Shown piece by piece: positions 6,981 to 7,929 of a stretch of DNA of 7,929 nt. Position 1 is the stretch's first letter, and each line of letters starts with the position of its first letter. The notes under the pieces are model-generated. The model was not told the origin of the DNA. It made no database searches and was given only the letters and a program-made list of their open reading frames with translations. The translations under genes were made by a program, and so were the position numbers. Source of the DNA: Candidatus Poribacteria bacterium. Its GTDB lineage: Bacteria; Poribacteria; WGA-4E; UBA9662. Where the stretch lies: assembly GCA_002697225.1 (NCBI GenBank), contig NZUQ01000112.1:3816-11744 (forward strand), in the 5' to 3' direction.

Positions 6981-7929
6981 TGTTACCAATATGTCCTAAT
7001 TCAAAAACGTCATGGATAACTTGCACTGCGCGCTCTGTCTGATCTTCTTTAATTACGCAAGATATTTTTATCTCCGATGTGCTAATCATTTGTATATTAA
7101 TTCCTGCATCAGCCAAGGCACGAAAAGTCTTTGAGGCAATACCCACATGACTCTTCATACCAATGCCGATAACTGATACTTTTGCAATATTACAGTCCTT
7201 ATTCACACTATTAAAACCTGTTTTTTCCTTGATCCCTGACACAATCTCAATAGTTTTATTCAGGTCCTTCTCAGCAGTAGTAAACGAAAGATCAGCAGTT
7301 CCATCCTGACTTGCATTCTGAATAATCATATCAATATTGATACCCGCGTCAGCAAGTGACTGAAAAATTTCAGCAGCCACTCCGGGAGTATCAGGCAAGC
7401 CAATCAAGGAAACTTTCGCTTGATCCTTATCTGAAGTGACTCCGCTAACAACTACCTCTTCCATAATTTTATTCTCCTGGATCACGATCGTCCCTTCTCC
7501 CTTATGAAAACTGGATCTAACAGAGAGAGGTACTTGAAATTTTTTTGCCAACTCAACACACCGAGAGTGTAGGACCTTAGCGCCAAGACCTGCCATTTCC
7601 AACATTTCGTCATAAGTAATTTGATCAAGTTTTCTAGCACTTTCAACCACACGTGGATCGGAGGTATAAACGCCGTCAACATCCGTATAAATTTCGCATC
7701 GATCAGCATTCAAGCTAGCTGCAACTGCAACCGCTGTTGTATCTGATGCACCTCTTCCCAGTGTCGTGATTTCATCATCAATCGTAATCCCCTGAAACCC
7801 TGCTAGAATTACGATTTTGCCTTGATCAAGTTCAGAAAGGATACGATCGTTATTAATACTCTTTATTCTAGCATTGCTATAAAATCCATCTGTAATAATA
7901 CCAACCTGATTACCAGTAAGCGAAATAGC
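6973..7929 (-). CDS. lysC: Aspartokinase (aspartate kinase), 5' partial
   Basis: Aspartokinase phosphorylates L-aspartate with ATP, the first step toward lysine, threonine, methionine and diaminopimelate. The frame is open to the right edge; 318 codons are visible, so roughly 90 N-terminal residues of a typical 405-residue protein, including the first KFGGTS motif, are missing. Numbering from the edge, LTGNQVGIITD (4-14), VILAGFQG (40-47), TLGRGASDTTAVAVAA (56-71) and YTDVDGVYTSDPR (81-93) are kinase-domain motifs. Two ACT domains follow: about 172-230 (VSLIGLPDTPGVAAEIF, ADAGINIDMI) and 250-310 (VSVIGIGMKSHVGIASKTF, ADAGINIQMISTSEIKISCVI). This is the monofunctional, allosterically regulated form, probably inhibited by lysine and/or threonine. 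No homoserine dehydrogenase domain follows; the protein ends in GHIGNNA. An internal start at 7464 may give a separate beta subunit. The TTG at 7713 is internal and is not the gene start. Confidence 0.95.
   Translation of the reverse strand, partial: AISLTGNQVGIITDGFYSNARIKSINNDRILSELDQGKIVILAGFQGITIDDEITTLGRGASDTTAVAVAASLNADRCEIYTDVDGVYTSDPRVVESARKLDQITYDEMLEMAGLGAKVLHSRCVELAKKFQVPLSVRSSFHKGEGTIVIQENKIMEEVVVSGVTSDKDQAKVSLIGLPDTPGVAAEIFQSLADAGINIDMIIQNASQDGTADLSFTTAEKDLNKTIEIVSGIKEKTGFNSVNKDCNIAKVSVIGIGMKSHVGIASKTFRALADAGINIQMISTSEIKISCVIKEDQTERAVQVIHDVFELGHIGNNA
7462..7478 (-). promoter_or_regulatory. Internal ribosome binding site and ATG in lysC (candidate beta-subunit start)
   Basis: Inside lysC the minus strand has AGGAG (7478-7474), nine bases (AATAAAATT), then an in-frame ATG at 7464, whose product begins MEEVVVSGV. 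Initiation here would give a 163-residue protein made only of the two ACT domains. Bacillus subtilis and Corynebacterium lysC genes are known to encode such a beta subunit from an internal start just before the ACT domains, forming an alpha2beta2 enzyme. The match in position and size is good; use in vivo is inferred. Confidence 0.55.

Noticed and set aside
6973..7713. TTG at 7713 as the start of a short aspartokinase
   Set aside because: The frame continues upstream to the edge with clear kinase-domain motifs (TLGRGASD, VILAGFQG), so this TTG is an ordinary leucine codon.
1914..7929. Possible novel defence, mobile or secondary-metabolite system built on the ketosynthase, acyltransferase and ACP genes
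   Set aside because: All five genes are single-domain, normal-length primary-metabolism proteins in a standard fab order, with intact catalytic residues. There are no polyketide synthase modules, integrases, transposases or repeats.

Overview
The window reads as chromosomal housekeeping DNA from an uncultured, moderately AT-rich bacterium. The best lineage clue is the C-terminus of the first gene. It carries a YPNPFNP-type tail in the form PNPFNPETWIPY, followed by an Ig-like repeat ending in MVLLK. From memory, this form of the tail is very common in secreted proteins of Candidatus Poribacteria and related groups of the Fibrobacteres-Chlorobi-Bacteroidetes / Latescibacteria type. This taxonomic reading is an inference, not a proof.

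Layout. Positions 1-1416 (+) hold the 3' part of a gene for a secreted PQQ-type glucose/sorbosone dehydrogenase-like beta-propeller protein with the sorting tail. Its start lies left of the window. It converges, across 22 bp, on a long minus-strand gene cluster that fills the rest of the window. Read 5' to 3' on the minus strand, the cluster is: lysC (aspartokinase, 5' end beyond the right edge), a DUF177/YceD gene, rpmF (ribosomal protein L32), fabH, fabD, fabG, acpP, fabF and folK. The genes overlap or lie close together. There are 4-nt ATGA overlaps at fabH/fabD and fabD/fabG, an 8-nt overlap at lysC/DUF177 and a 14-nt overlap at fabF/folK. The only spacers of note are 106 nt before acpP and 79 nt before fabF. 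No stretch longer than about 110 bases lacks a gene. I see no RNA gene, mobile element or CRISPR array.

How the genes work together. FabD loads malonyl groups onto the carrier protein AcpP. FabH performs the first condensation with acetyl-CoA, FabG reduces the 3-ketoacyl-ACP, and FabF performs the later elongation condensations. This is the core of type II fatty acid synthesis, lacking only the dehydratase and enoyl reductase. DUF177-rpmF upstream of fab genes is a classic bacterial arrangement. Here, however, plsX, which usually sits between rpmF and fabH, is absent. LysC (aspartate-family amino acids) and FolK (folate) bracket the cluster and are probably co-transcribed passengers.

I do not see an undescribed biological system here. 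The most interesting points are a well-placed internal Shine-Dalgarno and ATG in lysC that could produce a separate regulatory (beta) subunit, the missing plsX, and the lineage-marking tail on the dehydrogenase. Several starts (fabF, acpP, fabD, fabH, DUF177) were set inside the longest open frame using Shine-Dalgarno sites, overlaps and alignment to known catalytic residue numbers.
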